Shown here: in pieces, positions 35,311-45,012 of the stretch
Numbering within the stretch: position 1 is the first letter of the stretch
Layout: every line of letters starts with the position of its first letter
From: Bacillus sp. NTK074B
GTDB taxonomy: Bacteria; Bacillota; Bacilli; Bacillales; Bacillaceae_B
Length of the DNA: 64,000 nucleotides
Direction of reading: 5' to 3'
Assembly (NCBI RefSeq): GCF_017303375.1
Contig: NZ_JAFKOH010000007.1
Location: 1-64,000 of the forward strand
Notes under the pieces: generated by a model
What the model saw: only the letters and a program-made list of their open reading frames with translations
Databases searched by the model: none
What the model was told of the DNA's origin: nothing
Made by a program: the position numbers and the translations under genes

Positions 35311-36885
35311 ATGCATGAATTGGATATGCACCACATTTTTGAACTGGGTCTTATGTTAGTGATGTTAGCAGCCGGAATCACAGCGATTGCGAAGAAATTC
35401 AAGCAACCTTATCCGATTGCTCTCGTTATCGTAGGAGCCCTTATCGGATTATTTAATATACCTGTATTGGAACCACTTAAAGATTTCATCACAGAAGGTG
35501 AAGTATTTAATTTTGTCATCATTACATTATTTTTACCGGCTCTTTTAGGAGAAGCCGCTTTGAAACTCCCTTATTCCCATCTCAGGGCAAACAAAGAGCC
35601 GATCATCGCCCTTGCTTTCGGAGGAACCCTGATCTCATTTTTGATCATTGGTTTTTCGGCTTATTATTTCTTTGATTTCTCCATCCCTGCAGCCTTTGTC
35701 TTCGGAGCGCTGATGAGTGCAACAGACCCAGTCAGTGTGTTGAGCATTTTCAAGAGCGTCGGTGTGAAGAAACGGTTAGCGGTTGTCATTGAAGGGGAAA
35801 GCTTATTCAACGATGGTTTAGCGGTTGTATTATTCAATATCTCTGCCTTTTATCTTGTTTCCTATATTGATGCAGGTTGGGCGGGCCTAGGGAGTGGTAT
35901 TTGGGAATTCATCAGGGTGGTGTCATTAGGTGTCATCATTGGCGGCTCTTTAGGTTATGCCTTCTCAATATTGACAAAGTACTACGACGATTATCCACTT
36001 GAGATCATTTTCAGTGTCATCCTCTTTTATGGATCCTTCCTTTTGGCAGAAAGTGTTCATGCTTCCGGGGTCATTGCCGTGGTCATTGCGGCTTTGATAT
36101 TTGGGAATTTCGGCGGGAAAATCGGGATGAGTCCGACTACTAAATTGAATATTAATAGTTTTTGGGATGTTGCTGCGTTACTGGCCAACTCACTGGTCTT
36201 CTTAATGGTGGGCCTCGAGATTACACGGATCGACCTCCTTGAAAAGTGGCCGTACATATTCGCAGCCATACTTGTTGTATTGGTCGCAAGAAGCATAGCC
36301 GTCTATACCAGCTTATCCCTTATCGGGAATTTTCCTCATATGTGGAAACACATCCTGAATTGGGGGGGATTAAAGGGTTCACTTTCGATTGCTTTGGTAC
36401 TAAGTTTGCCCCGTGACTTTCCCGGCCGTGAAGACGTGTTGATCCTGGGCTTCAGTGTTGTTTTATTCAGTCTGGTAGTTCAGGGACTGACTATCAAGCC
36501 ATTGATCAACGTATTGGGTATTAAGCCCAAAGCGGAAGGTCATGAGGAGTTTGAAAAATTACTCAGCCAGTTTCACAGGTATGAAACAGCGATTTCAGAG
36601 ATCCATCGCATAAAACAGAAACTGTATATCACAGATCCGATCTCGAATGAACTCATCGAGACGTATCAGAAAAGAATCGATATGCTGAAAGCCCAATTGG
36701 ATGACCTATTCGAGCGTAACCCTGTACTCAAACAAGAACAGCTCTCTACTTTGAAAAAACATGCACTGTATGCAGAATACGAGGCAATTGCCAAGCTCGA
36801 GAAAGAAGAAATCATCAGCAGTTCCATTGCGGAAAAGGAATATGACAGCATTACAGACAGCATCGTCCATAATGAGGAGAAATAA
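35311..36885 (+). CDS. Na+(K+)/H+ antiporter, CPA1/NhaP family
   Basis: Cation/proton antiporter of 524 aa in the cytoplasmic membrane, contributing to sodium, potassium and pH homeostasis. It has twelve or so membrane helices with the CPA1 core motifs SATDPVSVLSIFKS (unwound helix) and EGESLFNDGLAVVLF, and ASGVIAVVIAALIFGN. The last about 120 residues form a soluble helical regulatory tail (FEKLLSQFHRYETAI...), as in NhaG/NhaP2-like proteins. The ATG has GGGAGGAAG upstream. Monocistronic; repeat B copy 1 follows its stop within 40 nt. Confidence 0.93.
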   Translation: MHELDMHHIFELGLMLVMLAAGITAIAKKFKQPYPIALVIVGALIGLFNIPVLEPLKDFITEGEVFNFVIITLFLPALLGEAALKLPYSHLRANKEPIIALAFGGTLISFLIIGFSAYYFFDFSIPAAFVFGALMSATDPVSVLSIFKSVGVKKRLAVVIEGESLFNDGLAVVLFNISAFYLVSYIDAGWAGLGSGIWEFIRVVSLGVIIGGSLGYAFSILTKYYDDYPLEIIFSVILFYGSFLLAESVHASGVIAVVIAALIFGNFGGKIGMSPTTKLNINSFWDVAALLANSLVFLMVGLEITRIDLLEKWPYIFAAILVVLVARSIAVYTSLSLIGNFPHMWKHILNWGGLKGSLSIALVLSLPRDFPGREDVLILGFSVVLFSLVVQGLTIKPLINVLGIKPKAEGHEEFEKLLSQFHRYETAISEIHRIKQKLYITDPISNELIETYQKRIDMLKAQLDDLFERNPVLKQEQLSTLKKHALYAEYEAIAKLEKEEIISSSIAEKEYDSITDSIVHNEEK

Positions 36886-36924
36886 GGAAGGTAACATAAC
36901 AGTTGAACTTGTTGATCGATCAAA

Positions 36925-37248
36925 AAAGAGGCTGGGATATACTTATATCCATACACTCTAAAGACGAACAATGAGAACACGTGATACTCTTATGCCCGAT
37001 TTCCGTGCAAGACTTCGCTTTCCGCGGGCGGAAGTCGCCTCCTCACAGCTTTCGCTCCAGCGGGGTCCCACCTATTCCGCATTTCCCGCAGGGAGTCTTC
37101 CTCATGCACTCCAATCAACAGCTAGGACCTGTTTAATGCATGGATTAAGCTTTAGCACTAAAAATTAAAGATCCGGACGAGTTAGATTTTTATCCAATCA
37201 CTCGTTCGGATCTTTCTCTAGCTTAAACCCTTTTGTACCATCCTCTTT
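36925..37248. repeat. Dispersed repeat family B, copy 1
   Basis: About 320 bp between the convergent antiporter and aldehyde dehydrogenase genes. Left end GAGGCTGGGATATA; right end TTTTGTACCATCCTCTTT; inner hairpin GATCCGGACGAG...CTCGTTCGGATC. Also contains TTTCCGCGGGCGGAAG. A 65-codon frame inside (36971-37168) recurs in copy 3 and is judged spurious. Confidence 0.88.
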
Positions 37249-37295
37249 AAATTTGATCATAAGGGAAGGGAAAGCTTCAGACGAATGAATATAAG

Positions 37296-38600
37296 TTAAT
37301 CATTCGAGCGTTTCAATATACTCTTGAAATGTGAGAACGTATTGAAACTTGCTTTCCCATGATACGCTCCCATGCCACTATCACCAATACCGCCGAATGG
37401 AAGGTAGTGGGAGGTCATGTGATTGATCGTATCATTGATTGCGCCGCCTCCGAACGATACCTTTGTCAATACTTCTTCCTGCAATCGTTCATCTAGAGAG
37501 AAGAGATAAAGTGCCAATGGTTTGGGACGCTTCACAATTTCTTCAATCGCTTTGGATGTATCATCATACTCGATGACAGGAAGGATGGGTCCGAAGATTT
37601 CATCCTGCATGATTGGGTCATCCCAAGAAATTTTATCTAGAATCGTTGGCTCGATTACGAGATGGCTACGGTCTGATTTTCCACCGGACACTAGCTCTCC
37701 ATTATCTAAGAAACCTTCTAAACGGTCAAAGTGTCTTTCACTTACTATGTGCCCGAAGTTAGGATTCTGAATGATTTTCTCCCCGTAGCTCGCTTTGATG
37801 ACTGCTTTCATTTTTGTTAACAGTTCTTGCTTCACATCACGATGAACAAGTACATAATCAGGCGCGACACATGTTTGGCCGGCATTTGCGAATTTACCCC
37901 TTGCGATGCGTTTGGCCGCTTCATCAAGGTTAGCATCTGAGTGGACAATGGTCGGACTCTTGCCTCCAAGTTCAAGTGTAACCGGAGTTAAATTCTTGGC
38001 TGCAGCTTCAGCCACGATCTTCCCGACCCCTGTGCTTCCCGTGAAGAAGATATAATCGAAATTTTCCTTGAGCAAGGCGGTACTGGTTTCCACTTCACCT
38101 TCAACGACGTGGATATACTCTTCCGGGAAATGTTCATTGATCATATTCGCGATCAGCCGGGAAGTTCTAGGTGTCAATTCAGATGGCTTCAATACCGCTG
38201 TATTTCCCGCTGCAATGGCTCCGACGAGGGGGGCAACAGCAAGTTGGAATGGATAATTCCATGGGGCAATCACCAGTACCGAACCAAGTGGCTCGGAATA
38301 AATGAAGCTCTCTGCCCCTTCGTGTGTTGCAGGTGTATTCACTTCTTTCGGGGCCGCCCATCCAGCAAGATTTTCTATGGTATATTCGATCTCACCCAGG
38401 ACAAGGCCAATTTCTGCCCGTTTGGCTTCAATTTCCGGTTTGTTTAAATCTTCGTTTACCGCTTTAATGATATTCTGTTCACTTGACAGAATAAGATCCT
38501 TCAATTTTATTAATGTTTCGATTCGGTAATCAATATCCTTGGTATGTCCTTTATGAAAGAATGAATGCTGTTTATCTAATAGTAGCTGATAATTTTCCAT
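37296..38600 (-). CDS. Aldehyde dehydrogenase (YwdH-like)
   Basis: NAD(P)+-dependent aldehyde dehydrogenase of 434 aa, slightly short for the superfamily as usual for the fatty-aldehyde/YwdH branch. Landmarks are VLVIAPWNYPFQLAV (cofactor/substrate channel), FFTGSTGVGKIV, LELGGKSPTIV (general-base Glu), GQTCVAPDYV (catalytic Cys) and the C-terminal LPFGGIGDSGMGAYHGK. ATG 38600 has AAGAGGAG about 10 nt upstream. Likely oxidises medium-chain or aromatic aldehydes; substrate inferred only. Single gene. Confidence 0.9.
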   Translation of the reverse strand: MENYQLLLDKQHSFFHKGHTKDIDYRIETLIKLKDLILSSEQNIIKAVNEDLNKPEIEAKRAEIGLVLGEIEYTIENLAGWAAPKEVNTPATHEGAESFIYSEPLGSVLVIAPWNYPFQLAVAPLVGAIAAGNTAVLKPSELTPRTSRLIANMINEHFPEEYIHVVEGEVETSTALLKENFDYIFFTGSTGVGKIVAEAAAKNLTPVTLELGGKSPTIVHSDANLDEAAKRIARGKFANAGQTCVAPDYVLVHRDVKQELLTKMKAVIKASYGEKIIQNPNFGHIVSERHFDRLEGFLDNGELVSGGKSDRSHLVIEPTILDKISWDDPIMQDEIFGPILPVIEYDDTSKAIEEIVKRPKPLALYLFSLDERLQEEVLTKVSFGGGAINDTINHMTSHYLPFGGIGDSGMGAYHGKASFNTFSHFKSILKRSND

Positions 38601-38804
38601 TGAATAAAACTCCTCTTGAAATAGAATAGCGTAGATAATCATGGTTTACCCGGTTATAAATATATATACTTATGGTTTACGAGATAATTGTGTGCAATTT
38701 ATTGATGTATCAATTGTTTGCATGTGAAGAATATAATATAACCAAATCAGATATGCAAGACATCTGTTTTATATTCAAAAATCTGCAGAGGAATGCCAGA
38801 TGGC

Positions 38805-38850
38805 AAAAAAATCGGCCATTACCACGCAATAGGCGGGGGAACGGCCGAAG
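38805..38850 (-). terminator. Terminator of xpaC-yaaN
   Basis: On the minus strand TCGGCCGTT pairs with AATGGCCGA around a 19-nt loop, followed by seven T residues. Confidence 0.75.
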
Positions 38851-38867
38851 ATAAGGAAGATTTTGTA

Positions 38868-40010
38868 CTATTTTCTAATCTCAATCAGTTTTTGTTTCAG
38901 GTCGTTCTCCATGGTAACCATCTCCTGCTCTGCCTGCTGTCGCTTTTGTCTGCCTTCTGCCTGTATGGCCAATGTTTCTTCAATGGTGGTGATGAGGTTT
39001 TCCTGGGTTTTCTTCAGGGTGTCTATATCGATGATTCCACGTTCGTTTTCTTTGGCGGTTTCAATACTGTTCGTTTTTAGCATCTCAGAATTCTTCAAGA
39101 GCAGCTCATTGGTCGTGCGGGAAACTTGCTTTTGTGCCGCAACCGCCTTCTGTTGGTTCAGCAGGGTAAGAGCAATGGCGATTTGATTCTTCCATAGAGG
39201 GATCGCTGTCAAGACAGAAGCTTGAATTTTTTCGGCCAATGCTTGATTTGTATTTTGAATCAATCGGATCTGAGGCGCTGACTGAATCGTCATCTGCCTG
39301 CTTAACTTCAAATCATGGATGCGTTTATCCAGTCGATCCAGGAACTGCATTGTATCATTGACTTCCTGATAGATCAGTTCATCATCGGTCTCTTCAGCTT
39401 TCATCCGTAAAGAAGGAAGGAGGGTTTGGCTGATTTCTTCCCTTTTAATTTCAGCAGCTGCAATGTACATATTGAGAGCCTGAAAATAGTCCTTATTTTT
39501 TTCATATAACGTTTCCAATAACCGGTTGTCATCAAGCAGGGTCTTTTTTGAGTGTTCCAGTCTCACGGATATTCGGTCAATTTGGGAGCCGATCTTCTGG
39601 TATTTAGAAAGTACCTCCTGAAGGGATGAGGATACTTTACGGAATAGTTTCTTGAACATGCCCTTTTGCTTGGTGTTCAGTTCATCAGGATTCATCTGCT
39701 CTAGTTTTTTCATCAAGTCACTTAACACGTCTCCGATCGGACCGATATCACGTTTTTGGACATGATCCAGCATGGAGTGGGAGAAGTTGGATAGCTGGGA
39801 TTGAGCGGCTGTTCCGTATTTCAAAATGGCTTCATAATCCTTATAGTCAATCTGTGCGGCTAATTGTCTCGCTTTTTCCTGCTGTTCCTCCGGCAAGCGA
39901 TCCAGTAATAGCGGGGATTTTGTTTTTTCATTTACAGCAGGGTGTTTCTCGCCAAATGGGTTTGAAAGCAATAAATCCAGTTCTGATTGTTCATTTCGTT
40001 GCTCCATCAT
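38868..40010 (-). CDS. yaaN: TelA/YaaN family toxic-anion-resistance protein
   Basis: A 380-aa cytosolic coiled-coil protein of the TelA family (about 385 aa in B. subtilis YaaN). Long heptad-like helices fill most of the chain, with the family blocks [27 protein letters not shown] and [20 protein letters not shown] visible. Family members were first linked to tellurite resistance and, more broadly, to envelope stress together with XpaC. It sits 14 nt downstream of xpaC with its own AGGTTTTATG context, a conserved Bacillus pair. Molecular mechanism is not established. Confidence 0.92.
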   Translation of the reverse strand: MMEQRNEQSELDLLLSNPFGEKHPAVNEKTKSPLLLDRLPEEQQEKARQLAAQIDYKDYEAILKYGTAAQSQLSNFSHSMLDHVQKRDIGPIGDVLSDLMKKLEQMNPDELNTKQKGMFKKLFRKVSSSLQEVLSKYQKIGSQIDRISVRLEHSKKTLLDDNRLLETLYEKNKDYFQALNMYIAAAEIKREEISQTLLPSLRMKAEETDDELIYQEVNDTMQFLDRLDKRIHDLKLSRQMTIQSAPQIRLIQNTNQALAEKIQASVLTAIPLWKNQIAIALTLLNQQKAVAAQKQVSRTTNELLLKNSEMLKTNSIETAKENERGIIDIDTLKKTQENLITTIEETLAIQAEGRQKRQQAEQEMVTMENDLKQKLIEIRK

Positions 40011-40024
40011 AAAACCTCCGGAAT

Positions 40025-40654
40025 TTATTTAAGATCTTTTTTATGTGATAAATGCTGATTAGCGAAATTCAGTTCAAATTGCAGAAGATCCATATCTTTT
40101 GCCAGTACTTTTTGTAGATCCTTCTCCAATGAACCAGTCAAGTCATCCAGGGTAGTACGGGTTTGTTGGAGTGAAAGGAATGTTTCTTTATTTTTACCAG
40201 GTTGAGAAGCAAGGAACGTGTACTTCTCGGTGATTTCCACTACAGAATCCAAATGGTAGAAGAAGAAGGACTCTGCTGAGAAAAACCTCTTAGGCTCCTT
40301 TTTTACAAGCTGATAGATTCGCCTGCTGATCCGGTTAATTTCAAGTATTTGCTTGAAAGCACCGAGAGAGCGGACCTTTAATTGCTGTTTTTGTAGCCGC
40401 TTTACTTTTTCTTTTGCTTCTTTTAAATTTCTGTTAATATATCGATACTCCTTTGAAGATAGACCGTTTTTTTTCAGCCACCACTGTTTCTGTAGGGCTT
40501 TCACAAGGATGAAAAACAATGCACCGGTACCTATGCCTGAGAGTAGAGTAAGAGGGAATCCCATGTCCAACAGGAGCAGGAAAGCGATAAAACTGCTGAT
40601 TCCTATACTGAAAGAAATAATCGTTCTTACTAATAATTGCAGAAATGTGTTCAT
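40025..40654 (-). CDS. xpaC: XpaC family protein
   Basis: A 209-aa protein matching XpaC (annotated as 5-bromo-4-chloroindolyl phosphate hydrolysis protein). Two N-terminal transmembrane helices (about residues 8-55) are followed by a basic helical segment ([20 protein letters not shown]) and a helical C-terminal domain. The xpaC-yaaN order and near-contact spacing match B. subtilis. The original phenotype was indirect; a role in envelope-stress response with TelA-type proteins is the current view. Upstream lies repeat B copy 2 and about 280 nt that should hold the promoter. Confidence 0.9.
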   Translation of the reverse strand: MNTFLQLLVRTIISFSIGISSFIAFLLLLDMGFPLTLLSGIGTGALFFILVKALQKQWWLKKNGLSSKEYRYINRNLKEAKEKVKRLQKQQLKVRSLGAFKQILEINRISRRIYQLVKKEPKRFFSAESFFFYHLDSVVEITEKYTFLASQPGKNKETFLSLQQTRTTLDDLTGSLEKDLQKVLAKDMDLLQFELNFANQHLSHKKDLK

Positions 40655-40933
40655 TTCATCTACCCCTTAATAAAGATGCTTACCATACATACGATTGACG
40701 ATGATTAAGGTTTCATATTATACCTACTATCATTTTATTGTAAAAAAGGGAAAAATGGAAATCATGAAGTGATGTAAAAGAAAAATCGTCCAGATTTGCA
40801 AGGAATTGTCTTCATTCTTTTAGTTTCAGTTACTTAACAACTATTTATTGAATGCTTATCATAAATCCTTTTTTGTTAGAATGGTTTTGTAAATACAATG
40901 ACAAAACATGTGTGTGGATATATGAAAAAAATA

Positions 40934-41270
40934 AAAGAGGTTGGGACATAACTAAATCCGTATTCTAAATCCGAACAAAGCCTATGAATATTTTGAATAT
41001 CACGGGATTCACCGCTGTTAATTTCCGTGCAGGACTTCTCTTTCCGCGGGCGGAAGGCAAGCCTCCTCACAGCTTTCGCTCCTGCGGGGTCTCACCTATT
41101 CCGCTTTTCCCGCAGGAGTCTTCGTCTTGCACTCCAATCAACAGCTAGAACCTGCTTAATACATGGAGTAAGCTTTAGCACAGAAATTTAAAATCCGAAC
41201 GAGTCAGATTTTCATCCAATGACTCGTTCGGATTTTCATTTAGCTGGAATCCTTTTGTCCCAGCCTCTTT
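40934..41270. repeat. Dispersed repeat family B, copy 2
   Basis: Left end GAGGTTGGGACATAA, right end TTTTGTCCCAGCCTCTTT; inner pair AATCCGAACGAGT...ACTCGTTCGGATT. The right end touches the stop codon of yidC (minus strand), so this element supplies the gene's 3' flank. The 280 nt between it and xpaC hold no gene. Confidence 0.9.
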
Positions 41271-42030
41271 ATTGACTTTCCTGTTTTTCGATGGGTGTGT
41301 GTGGATGATAAAGAATTTTTCCCATCACTGTTTGCAGGATGAGGAATGCACCACCGACCGTCCAGTAAAGAGGGAGGGCAGCAGGTGCGTTCAAAGAAAA
41401 GATAAAAATCATTACGGGGGAAAGCAGTCCCATTATCTTCATCTGTGCCTGCTGCTCTGCAGGGATGTTCATTAAAGATACACGCGATTGAGCCAAGTAC
41501 ACCAACCCTGCAATGATCGCCATCACATGGTCAGGATGACCCAGATTGAACCATAAGAAAGAATGACTGGCTATTTCTGAGGAAGACCGGATTGCATAAT
41601 ATAAACCAATCAAGATAGGTGTCTGGATTAATAACGGCAAACATCCCATATTCAGAGGATTTACTCCATTTTTTTGGTAGAGAATCATCAATTCCTGCTG
41701 AAGCTTCTTCTGCTCATCTTTGTCTTTTGTTTCTTTGATCTTTTTTTGAATGGCAGTCATTTCCGGTTTGATCAATGCCATTTTCCCTTTCATGTCCTGT
41801 TGATTTTTATACGTTTTCAGCATAAATGGCAAAAGGATCAGACGAATAAGAAGGGTAATCACGATGATGGCCACTCCAAAGTTCCCACCTAAGAAAGTAC
41901 CGATTTCATGAATGAGAAATGAAAATGGGTTTACCAGATAATCATGAAAGAAAGCCCCTTCAGTAGTGGCGCTTTGGCATCCTGTCAGTGTAAACAATAG
42001 TAAAATGAAAATGAATGAAAATTTTTTCAA
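41269..42030 (-). CDS. yidC: YidC/Oxa1-type membrane protein insertase (second, YqjG/YidC2-like)
   Basis: Membrane insertase of 253 aa. It begins with a lipoprotein signal peptide and lipobox LTGC (Cys18), and has five transmembrane helices after processing. The conserved positively charged residue in the hydrophilic groove is present (LLIRLILLPFML), as are the cytoplasmic hairpin (KPEMTAIQKKIKETKDKDEQKKLQQELMxL region) and PLLIQTPILIGLYYAI. The TTG start has AGAGGAGG, which is locked in a hairpin with the upstream MifM-like frame, so expression should be induced when insertion capacity falls. Resembles the inducible paralogue YqjG; SpoIIIJ would be encoded elsewhere. Confidence 0.93.
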   Translation of the reverse strand: MKKFSFIFILLLFTLTGCQSATTEGAFFHDYLVNPFSFLIHEIGTFLGGNFGVAIIVITLLIRLILLPFMLKTYKNQQDMKGKMALIKPEMTAIQKKIKETKDKDEQKKLQQELMILYQKNGVNPLNMGCLPLLIQTPILIGLYYAIRSSSEIASHSFLWFNLGHPDHVMAIIAGLVYLAQSRVSLMNIPAEQQAQMKIMGLLSPVMIFIFSLNAPAALPLYWTVGGAFLILQTVMGKILYHPHTPIEKQESQ

Positions 42031-42037
42031 TGTTTTT

Positions 42038-42084
42038 TCCTCCTCTGTATAATTGCATATCCGTTAGTGATATACAGAAGAGGA
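42038..42084 (-). promoter_or_regulatory. Ribosome-binding-site sequestering hairpin of yidC
   Basis: On the minus strand TCCTCTTCTGTATA (inside the 3' end of the leader frame) pairs with TATACAGAGGAGGA (the yidC ribosome binding site) over 14 bp with one G-U pair and a 19-nt loop containing the leader stop codon. A ribosome arrested near the end of the leader would cover the first arm and free the site. Confidence 0.85.
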
Positions 42085-42345
42085 TTCTTCATCATTGTCA
42101 GTATGATAGAACTGAAATTTCATACAGGTCGTAAACCAAACCCTTATAGGCTTTATTTCGTTATGGGCCACCTGCTTGGCGATCAGATTGGTTCCTTCAA
42201 GTCGTTTGTCATAATAGTGTGTGTAAAGATGAAAGGGGGACGGACACCGTTCCCATATCAATGCCAATATAAATAAAAATACGATACTAAAGTGCAAAGG
42301 ACTTAAGTAGAAGTCCAACAAGTCTTGTACAATAATGAATGTCAA
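42064..42345 (-). CDS. mifM: MifM-like translation-arrest sensor peptide
   Basis: A 93-codon frame directly upstream of yidC with one N-terminal membrane helix (PLHFSIVFLFILALIW) and a C-terminus PIRVWFTTCMKF followed by a short acidic run DNDEE and SSSVYH. B. subtilis MifM, the insertion sensor that induces YidC2, has the same layout: TM helix, then R-I-x-x-W-I arrest segment and a DEED acidic run near the end. The TTG start has AAAAGGAG 9 nt upstream. The codons right after the acidic run form one arm of the hairpin that hides the yidC ribosome binding site, as required for arrest-based control. Confidence 0.82.
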   Translation of the reverse strand: MTFIIVQDLLDFYLSPLHFSIVFLFILALIWERCPSPFHLYTHYYDKRLEGTNLIAKQVAHNEIKPIRVWFTTCMKFQFYHTDNDEESSSVYH

Positions 42346-42509
42346 TGGAGAAGACTCCTTTTACTATTCTAGTTATATCTAAGTTAGATCAGTTGTTATG
42401 ATCACATTTAAAGTATACTGCTATTCGTGGATAGAATCCATGGTAATAGTTAATACGATTGTGTGAAGAAAAGGTTTCAAAAAGATGATCAAGTGAGATT
42501 CGAAAAATA

Positions 42510-42552
42510 AAAAGATCTCCAGATGGCAGTACACCACTCAGGGAGATCTCTC
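42510..42552 (-). terminator. Terminator of the cupredoxin gene
   Basis: On the minus strand AGATCTCCC pairs with GGAGATCT, followed by TTTTATTTTT. Confidence 0.85.
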
Positions 42553-42570
42553 ATTTTGGGATTGAACGGT

Positions 42571-43026
42571 TTAATCTACGACGATATATGCGATCATAGG
42601 ACCATTATTCTGAATGGTTTCATGGGTTTCACAAATAAGTCTATAGGTTCCTTCTTTTGAAAAGGTGACATTGACGACCGTTTCTTTCCCCTTTCTTACA
42701 GTACCAGTGACATCTGTCCCCTCAATGTAAAAAGGGTGTTCCATACCGTTGACCCCAAAGATGCGGAGTTCGACCTCTTTTCCTTTCTCCACTACCAGTG
42801 TTCCCGGATCCCAGCGATATGCCTCGATTTCTTTACCATCCGCGGTTTTCGATTTAAATTCGCCTGTTACAAGCTGAATGACTTGTTTTTCTCCTTTTTT
42901 CTCAGATAAGGACACCGTTGGATAGGAATTTTTAGAGGATAATGACCAAATTGTGCCAACCGTAATGACTAATAGCGTTACCAGAATGGCAATGATGGAC
43001 CCTTTTTTTAATACTATGAAATTCAT
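42571..43026 (-). CDS. Membrane-anchored cupredoxin-domain protein
   Basis: A 151-aa protein with an N-terminal anchor helix (IIAILVTLLVITVGTIW, about residues 10-26) and an extracytoplasmic cupredoxin-like beta domain. Candidate type-1 copper ligands are His in MEHPFYIEG, and Cys, His and Met in LICETHETIQNNGPM. The spacing C-x-x-H-x7-M is longer than in plastocyanin but close to quinol-oxidase or NosD-like cupredoxins. Copper binding is inferred. ATG 43026 has GAGGGGGA at 6 nt; the upstream ATG at 43044 precedes it without a site. Single gene. Confidence 0.8.
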   Translation of the reverse strand: MNFIVLKKGSIIAILVTLLVITVGTIWSLSSKNSYPTVSLSEKKGEKQVIQLVTGEFKSKTADGKEIEAYRWDPGTLVVEKGKEVELRIFGVNGMEHPFYIEGTDVTGTVRKGKETVVNVTFSKEGTYRLICETHETIQNNGPMIAYIVVD

Positions 43027-43190
43027 TTGCTTTCCCCCTCGCATATTCGTTCACTATGGTCCTTTTCTATTAAACCTATGCTTGTACGACAGTGAAGTTG
43101 TCAATATTTTATAAAAGGGGAAATCTAAATGTTTTTCTTTCGACTCCATTTTTTGTACAATTTGGTCAAGGAAGCAAGGAGGGTGAAGCA

Positions 43191-43541
43191 TTGGATAATA
43201 CATGGAGAGTGATTACAACCAAAAGTGATGCAGAGCCATGGTGGTTTTTTGAAGGATGGGAATCGGATATAGTAGGGGATTCGATCTTTGATAACAGGAA
43301 CGAAGCGATTGCTGCCTTTCTCAAGGAAATGAAACGACTGAGTGAAAGTTATCCAAAGTCCAAGACGAAGAAATTTCATGCCATTGCATTCTGGAATCCT
43401 GATGAGATTGATTTTTGCGAAGCCTGCGATGATGATCTGCAGGTTTATTATGGATTGGTCATATTCGAAAATGACAGGCCAATGGAGATAAAGGATGACT
43501 CAGTCATTTCCGAAATTACCGAGCATATTGAATATGTATAA
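43191..43541 (+). CDS. DUF1033 family protein
   Basis: A 116-aa soluble acidic protein of DUF1033, recognised by WRVITTKSDAEPWWFFEGWE near its start and a Cys pair FCEACDDD in the second half. TTG 43191 with AAGGAGGGTG upstream is the correct start; the frame continues 33 codons upstream, but that part lacks the family's sequence. Function unknown in any organism I know of. It is convergent with germination operon 2; repeat B copy 3 follows 4 nt after the stop. Confidence 0.88.
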   Translation: MDNTWRVITTKSDAEPWWFFEGWESDIVGDSIFDNRNEAIAAFLKEMKRLSESYPKSKTKKFHAIAFWNPDEIDFCEACDDDLQVYYGLVIFENDRPMEIKDDSVISEITEHIEYV

Positions 43542-43545
43542 GAAA

Positions 43546-43865
43546 TGTGGCTGGGACATAACCCAATCTACACACTCTAAAGACGAACAATGAGATCACG
43601 TCTTTCACCGCTGATGATTTCCGTGCAAGACTTCGCTTTCCGCGGGCGGAAGGCAAGCTTACTCACAGCAATCGCTCCTGCGGGGTCTCACCTATTCTGC
43701 TTTTCCCGTAGGAATACTTCGTCTTGCATTCAATCAACAGCTGATACCTGCTTAATACATGGAATAAGCTTTAGCACAAAAAATTAAAAAATCCGAACGA
43801 GTTAGATTTTAGTCCAATCACTCGTTCGGATTTTTCTTTAGCCTAAACCCTTTTGTCCCATCCTC
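43546..43865. repeat. Dispersed repeat family B, copy 3
   Basis: Left end GTGGCTGGGACATAACC, right end TTTTGTCCCATCCTCAC, inner pair AATCCGAACGAG...CTCGTTCGGATT. It occupies almost the whole interval between two convergent genes. An internal 65-codon frame (43590-43787) shares a C-terminus with the one in copy 1 and is judged non-coding. Confidence 0.88.
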
Positions 43866-43875
43866 ACTCCAGTTG

Positions 43876-45012
43876 TTAATCAATGACGCCTGTGCGGATG
43901 ATTTTATTATTTACTTTCACTTCAAATGTAGCCTCTTGATATAGTTTATCCCACTCTTCCCGAGAAATATCCTGATGGCCACGGATACTTCGGTACGCCA
44001 TTCCAAAACCGATCGGATCCGTTCCCTCTTCCTGAAGCATGTGGATCATATCTTTAATATTTTTCTCAATATAAAATCCAATTTCTCTTTGCAATAATTG
44101 CAATGCTTTTGGATCTGATAATTTCATTTCCTCTGACATTTCCAGTAAGCGTGATTGGATATTCAAATTGATTCTGAAAGAAGGGTTATCCGTTTTTTTC
44201 GCTGTAATGTCATGAGATGATTTAATGCTGTCTATCATGATATAAATCTTATCATTCTCTTGTCCTAGATGAAGGCTTGATAAGTATGGTCTGAAAAGAT
44301 CAATAGGCAATTCTACTTCGACGCTGCCTGCATGATACTCCTCCATAAGAGATCGAATGAAGAATATCTTATCTTTTTTTATTTCCTTGATGAACTGATC
44401 CCTTGTGAAAAGAGCAAAGCCGTCTATACCTACTTTACCGTCTTTCGCTGTCAATAAGGGAAGAATTGGATCTTTACCTACACTTCCGTAATCAGTAATG
44501 AATTCTTGCAGAGTAGGGGACACAAGCATCTCAGCTTCAACATTCTGCCTGACTAAATTGTATAAATAGGTCCCTCTATTAGAGGGCCTTTCCTCCATTT
44601 GATAAGTTAGGATTTCTTCAGCCGTCGTATCTGCAATTGATAAATATACCATATTCCCGATTGCCGAGTCTCTCTCGAGCGTATCCACTAAGTGAGCAAT
44701 TCCTTTACTTGCAAGCTCCCGTCCATAAATGGCAATCCGGAGCTGCCCGGAGACGAGTTTGTGATCTGTTTCCAGATTTTGTGACAAGCGAATACCTTTA
44801 CTGGTCTTTGCTGTGCTCGTCAACACTTTTTCAAAGTCCTCCATGGCGGGATTAAATTGGTAGAGAACCAATGTTCCGGTAATTTTCTCATCTTCACCCT
44901 GGTCATACCCAACGGCAGTAATCAATCCAAGCTTTTCTAGATATTTTGTTTCTACACAACCGCTTAATAAAAAGGTAGCACATGCTAACAGGAGCATAAT
45001 CATTCTGGTCAT
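43876..45012 (-). CDS. gerC: Spore germination lipoprotein GerC-type (operon 2)
   Basis: Third subunit of a second germinant receptor. Signal peptide with lipobox L-S-G-C (Cys19) followed by VETKYLEKLGLI, and a 378-aa GerC-type body (TAVGYDQGEDEKI, GIRLSQNLET, YQMEERPSNRGTYL). Lacks the CWDERLL wording of operon 1, so it belongs to a different GerC subgroup. ATGA overlap with gerB; GGGAGTGG ribosome binding site. Acts at the outer face of the spore inner membrane. Repeat B copy 3 follows within 10 nt and may terminate transcription. Confidence 0.92.
   Translation of the reverse strand: MTRMIMLLLACATFLLSGCVETKYLEKLGLITAVGYDQGEDEKITGTLVLYQFNPAMEDFEKVLTSTAKTSKGIRLSQNLETDHKLVSGQLRIAIYGRELASKGIAHLVDTLERDSAIGNMVYLSIADTTAEEILTYQMEERPSNRGTYLYNLVRQNVEAEMLVSPTLQEFITDYGSVGKDPILPLLTAKDGKVGIDGFALFTRDQFIKEIKKDKIFFIRSLMEEYHAGSVEVELPIDLFRPYLSSLHLGQENDKIYIMIDSIKSSHDITAKKTDNPSFRINLNIQSRLLEMSEEMKLSDPKALQLLQREIGFYIEKNIKDMIHMLQEEGTDPIGFGMAYRSIRGHQDISREEWDKLYQEATFEVKVNNKIIRTGVID

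Noticed and set aside
36971-37168. 65-codon frame inside repeat B copy 1, similar to one at 43590-43787 in copy 3
   Set aside because: The similarity follows from the repeat itself; frames are disrupted in copies 2 and 4 and lack ribosome binding sites.
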